From contig NZ_CP071445.1 in the NCBI RefSeq assembly GCF_017352195.1, forward strand, positions 434,001-498,000: DNA of 64,000 nt. Direction: 5' to 3'. Each line of letters starts with the position of its first letter. The first letter of the stretch is position 1. The position numbers and the translations under genes are program-made. The stretch is from Sedimentibacter sp. zth1. Lineage in GTDB: Bacteria > Bacillota > Clostridia > Tissierellales > Sedimentibacteraceae. Shown piece by piece: positions 60,814-64,000 of the stretch. The notes under the pieces are model-generated. The model saw only the letters and a program-made list of their open reading frames with translations, was not told the origin of the DNA and did not search any database.

Positions 60814-62704
60814 TAGTTTTTCAAGTGATGATATAAATCTCATAACTAAAACATTTGGACTTACTGAGATTTCTGCTAATATTTTATTAAACAGAGGTCT
60901 TAATACAGTTGAAAAAATAAACTGTTTTTTAAATCCAAAGTTTAAGTATTTTGAAAATCCATTAAATTTTAAAGACCTTGATTTAGGTTGTAAAAGGATT
61001 TTAAAAGCATTAACCAATCATGAGAAAATTTTAGTATATGGTGATTATGATGTCGATGGTACAACATCTATTAGTCAATTTGTTCTTTATTTAAGAGCTG
61101 CGGGAGCAGATGTTAATTATTATGTTCCTGACAGAGAAAGCGAAGGATACGGAATAAGTGATGGCTTTCTAAATAAACTTGATAAAATGCAAATAGATTT
61201 GTTGATTACAGTAGATTGTGGTATTTCTGAAGTTTGTGCTATTGATAAAATTAATACACTAGGTTTAGAGGTGATTTTGATTGATCACCATCAATGTGGA
61301 GAAATTATACCAAACGCTTATGCAGTTATTAACCCTAAACAAAAGGATTGCTTGTCAAAAAATAAGAACTTATGTGCTTCTGGATTGAGTTTTAAGTTTT
61401 TATCGCATTTAAATACTTACTTAAAAATTGATAACATTGAGAATACTTTGTTAGAATTAGCGTGCTTGGGAACAATAGCTGATATAGTTGAATTAGTTAA
61501 TGATAATAGAATTATTACTTATAATGGGCTTAAGTTAATTAATAATACTAAATTAATTGGATTAAAAAAATTGATTGAAGTTGCAGGAATAAAAGACAAA
61601 AAAATAGATGCGTTTCATATAGGATATATTATTGCTCCAAGAATAAATGCTGCTGGAAGGATGAGTAGTGCTAAAAAGGCAGTAGAACTTCTTTTGTCAG
61701 AAGATGAAGAAGTTGCAGAATCGATAGCTAATGAATTAGAAAGTCTAAATATATTAAGGAAAGAAACTGAGCAATGTATTTTTAATGAAGCAATAAAGAA
61801 AATTGAAGATAATTTTCTTTATAAAAAAAATATAATTGTTGTTTCAGGTGAAAATTGGCACGAGGGTGTTCTTGGAATAGTAGCATCTAGGATAACTGAA
61901 AAGTATGGTAAACCTACGATTGTTATTTCTGTTAAAGGTGAAATAGGAAAAGCATCAGCAAGAAGCTTAGAATATTTAGATATTTACGAATCACTTTGTA
62001 CGGTGGATTATTTGCTTGATAAATTTGGAGGACATAAGTTAGCAGCGGGATTGACTATCAAAAAATCCAACATAAATGAATTTTATAATGAACTTAATAA
62101 ATACATTGATAGGATAGTAAATAAGGATAGTGTTCAGAAGGTTATTTGCGTTGATTCATATATTAATGTAAAAAATATTAATTATACATTGTATGAAGAA
62201 ATACGTAGATTTGAACCTTATGGTCATGGTAACAGTAAGCCTTTGTTTGCTGTTGTTGATTTTTCAATTTATAATTTAAAAATGGTAGGTAAAGATAAAA
62301 ATCACATTAGTTTTACAATTGTTGATGATAATTTATCTATTAAAGCAATTGGTTTTGATAAAATTACTATATTGCAGAAAATTCTTTTGTCACCACCGTC
62401 AATTATTGTAAGTATTAATGAAAATGAGTTTAGAGGGAATAAAGAGCTCCAATTAATTTTACATGATATAGAAGATTTTATTTATGAAAAGCAAGATATT
62501 GATAGTAATAAAATAAGAATAGTTAATTCTGTAATTAATAAAACCAAGTCAAAAATAATAAAGACAAATATTTTTGATTTTGCAAATAAAATTAGCAGAC
62601 TATATAACACTGAAATTACTGTTGACAATATAATTTGCATATTAGAAAATGAAAGTAATATTGAGTATATTTTAAAAAATGGTATACTATACATTAGAAA
62701 ATAG
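60788..62704 (+). CDS. recJ: Single-stranded-DNA-specific exonuclease RecJ
   Basis: 638 residues; GAGGAGA before ATG inside lapA. DHH-family active site: YGDYDVDGTTSI (Asp86, Asp88, Asp90), TVDCGI (Asp143), LIDHHQCG (Asp166-His-His). DHHA1 domain with ASGLSFKFL and INAAGRMSSAKKAVELL, then the OB-type C-terminal domain. Digests ssDNA 5' to 3' in recombination and repair. Cotranscribed with apt. Confidence 0.95.
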   Translation: MKKVKLKVNSFSSDDINLITKTFGLTEISANILLNRGLNTVEKINCFLNPKFKYFENPLNFKDLDLGCKRILKALTNHEKILVYGDYDVDGTTSISQFVLYLRAAGADVNYYVPDRESEGYGISDGFLNKLDKMQIDLLITVDCGISEVCAIDKINTLGLEVILIDHHQCGEIIPNAYAVINPKQKDCLSKNKNLCASGLSFKFLSHLNTYLKIDNIENTLLELACLGTIADIVELVNDNRIITYNGLKLINNTKLIGLKKLIEVAGIKDKKIDAFHIGYIIAPRINAAGRMSSAKKAVELLLSEDEEVAESIANELESLNILRKETEQCIFNEAIKKIEDNFLYKKNIIVVSGENWHEGVLGIVASRITEKYGKPTIVISVKGEIGKASARSLEYLDIYESLCTVDYLLDKFGGHKLAAGLTIKKSNINEFYNELNKYIDRIVNKDSVQKVICVDSYINVKNINYTLYEEIRRFEPYGHGNSKPLFAVVDFSIYNLKMVGKDKNHISFTIVDDNLSIKAIGFDKITILQKILLSPPSIIVSINENEFRGNKELQLILHDIEDFIYEKQDIDSNKIRIVNSVINKTKSKIIKTNIFDFANKISRLYNTEITVDNIICILENESNIEYILKNGILYIRK

Positions 62705-62716
62705 TAGGAGGGAAAC

Positions 62717-63229
62717 ATGAGTTTAAAAGATAAAATCAGAGTATTTGAGGATTATCCAACGAAGGGGATTAGTTTTAAGGATATAACAACATTATTAAAA
62801 GATGGTGAAAGTTTTAGAAAATGTATTGACATGTTAGATGAAAAATTTAAAGATTGTCAAGTTGATATAGTAGTAGGTCCAGAATCAAGAGGATTTATAT
62901 TTGCAACTCCGCTAGCATATTTATTAAATGCGGGTTTCGTTCCTGTAAGAAAACCAGGTAAACTTCCTGGAGAAACAATAAAGTATACTTATGATTTAGA
63001 GTATGGCTCTGATTCATTGGAGATTCACAAAGATGCAATTATAAAAGGTCAAAATGTATTAATTGTTGATGATTTATTAGCAACTGGCGGAACAATGAAG
63101 GCAACAGCTAATTTAGTTGAACAATTAGGCGGAAATGTAGTTGGTTTAGGCTTTTTGATAGAGCTAGAGGATTTGAATGGTAGAGATAAACTTTCAGGAT
63201 ATGAAGTAGAATCATTGGTTAAATACTAA
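62717..63229 (+). CDS. apt: Adenine phosphoribosyltransferase
   Basis: 170 residues; GTAGGAGGG before ATG. Type I PRTase: [38 protein letters not shown], and PRPP loop [16 protein letters not shown]. It converts adenine and PRPP to AMP. Conserved order recJ-apt-rel is as in most Firmicutes. Confidence 0.97.
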   Translation: MSLKDKIRVFEDYPTKGISFKDITTLLKDGESFRKCIDMLDEKFKDCQVDIVVGPESRGFIFATPLAYLLNAGFVPVRKPGKLPGETIKYTYDLEYGSDSLEIHKDAIIKGQNVLIVDDLLATGGTMKATANLVEQLGGNVVGLGFLIELEDLNGRDKLSGYEVESLVKY

Positions 63230-63251
63230 AGGTTGGATATTTTCAACCTTT
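63228..63251 (+). promoter_or_regulatory. Hairpin in the apt-rel spacer
   Basis: AAAGGTTG / CAACCTTT with an 8-base loop and no T run. Probably an mRNA processing or stability structure rather than a terminator. Confidence 0.45.
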
Positions 63252-63280
63252 AAATATAACGTAAATAAGGGTGATATCAT

Positions 63281-64000
63281 ATGATAGAAAACATTTTAAA
63301 TAGAATAGAATCGTATAGTCCTACAGCTAATGTTGAAATTGTTATAAAAGCCTATACGTACGCTGAAATGGCACATTCTACAGCTCCCGCTCGCTTATCT
63401 GGAGAAAGATACTTTATTCATCCATATAGCGTAGCTATAATATTGTGTGATATGCATATGGATGTTCAAACTATTGCAGCTGGATTATTGCATGACGTAG
63501 TTGAAGATACTGGAAAAACTTATGATGACATAGCAAAAGAGTTTGGCAAAGAAATTGCGGATATGGTAGATGGTGTTACTAAATTAAGCAAGGTCAAATA
63601 TAGAAATAAGGAAGAGCGTCAAGCTGAAAGTTTGAGAAAAATGATTATTGCAATGTCAAAGGACATAAGAGTAGTTATTATTAAACTTGCAGATAGATTA
63701 CACAACATAAGAACATTAGAATATATGCCTGAAAATAAGCAAAAACAAAAAGCTATGGAAACGTTAGAAATCTATGCTCCAATAGCTAATAGACTTGGTA
63801 TGGCTTCTATTAAATGGGAGTTAGAGGATATATCCTTAAAATATATTGATAGAGAAGGCTATGAAGATTTAGAAGAAAAAGTAAGTCAAAAGATTGAAGA
63901 ACGAAGAGAATTTATTAAAAGTATTGTTGATATAATAAAACTTAAGTTGCATGAGGCTAAATTATTCATAGAAGAAGTTACAGGAAGACCGAAAAGTTTG
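63281..64000 (+). CDS. rel: Bifunctional (p)ppGpp synthetase/hydrolase Rel (partial, 3' end outside window)
   Basis: 240 codons from ATG 63281 (AAGGGTGA upstream), open to the window end. The visible part is the hydrolase domain: RYFIHPYSVAIILCDM, GLLHDVVEDTGKTYDD (HD metal site), KLADRLHNIRTLEYM and YAPIANRLGMASIKWELEDISLKY, where the synthetase begins to the right. It makes and degrades (p)ppGpp in the stringent response. Last gene of the conserved secDF-recJ-apt-rel cluster. Confidence 0.96.
   Translation, partial: MIENILNRIESYSPTANVEIVIKAYTYAEMAHSTAPARLSGERYFIHPYSVAIILCDMHMDVQTIAAGLLHDVVEDTGKTYDDIAKEFGKEIADMVDGVTKLSKVKYRNKEERQAESLRKMIIAMSKDIRVVIIKLADRLHNIRTLEYMPENKQKQKAMETLEIYAPIANRLGMASIKWELEDISLKYIDREGYEDLEEKVSQKIEERREFIKSIVDIIKLKLHEAKLFIEEVTGRPKSL

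Overview
The window is AT-rich throughout, uses good Shine-Dalgarno (SD) sites, and reads like a chromosome segment of an anaerobic, spore-forming, amino-acid/peptide-using member of class Clostridia. The evidence is a Tlp-type small acid-soluble spore protein, several promoters resembling the late mother-cell sigma-K type, a complete [FeFe]-hydrogenase maturation operon (TM1266-like, hydE, hydF, hydG), and the clostridial SCIFF locus (scfA/scfB) next to secDF-recJ-apt-rel. Genus cannot be told from the sequence alone.

Layout. 1-6.7 kb: a partial winged-helix regulator with an operator in its promoter, a decayed IS30 transposase, a membrane protein, and a TetR regulator beside a peptide-scavenging operon (M24 peptidase, sodium:solute symporter, PepT). 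6.7-14.6 kb: an orphan lipoprotein, an ArsR regulator with a four-domain persulfide oxidoreductase, a YlbF-YcaO gene pair and, facing it, an extraordinary Met/Cys triplet-repeat protein. 14.8-25.8 kb: YitT, Tlp, ThiT behind a TPP riboswitch, an HD protein, an XRE-TPR regulator, MgtC, a nitroreductase, a DUF89 protein, argS behind an Arg4 leader peptide and attenuator, a Dps-like ferritin, GltS. 26-27.2 kb: a GNAT enzyme and two convergent cysteine-rich small proteins, one with an 8-residue Gly/Tyr/Asn repeat. 27.2-34.4 kb: an M16C metallopeptidase and tandemly duplicated secreted subtilases. 34.7-43 kb: the hydrogenase maturation operon, then a second TPP riboswitch driving cytX-thiM-thiE-thiD. 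43-52 kb: LexA-box-controlled dinB, speD-speE, a CPBP protease, a calcium-type P-ATPase and a MATE exporter broken by one stop codon. 52.3-64 kb: a large cell-envelope subtilase, TIGR04086, scfA, scfB, secD, secF, LapA, recJ, apt and the start of rel.

How the genes fit together. Secreted subtilases, M16C, M24 and PepT with two sodium-coupled carriers suggest a proteolytic life. Thiamine is salvaged rather than made in this window: ThiT imports it and CytX-ThiMED recycle HMP and thiazole. The two thiamine riboswitches appear to use different outputs, SD sequestration for thiT and a terminator for cytX. Four genes (the Met/Cys repeat protein, the Dps-like protein and the two Cys-rich proteins) have sigma-K-like promoters, so I infer that they may form a dispersed set of spore-surface components.

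The items I consider most worth following are the YcaO/YlbF pair with the Met/Cys triplet protein, the arginine leader-peptide attenuator of argS, the Cys-rich convergent pair, the HydG with an altered C-terminal cluster motif, and the unexplained 22-bp direct repeats near 19.8 kb.
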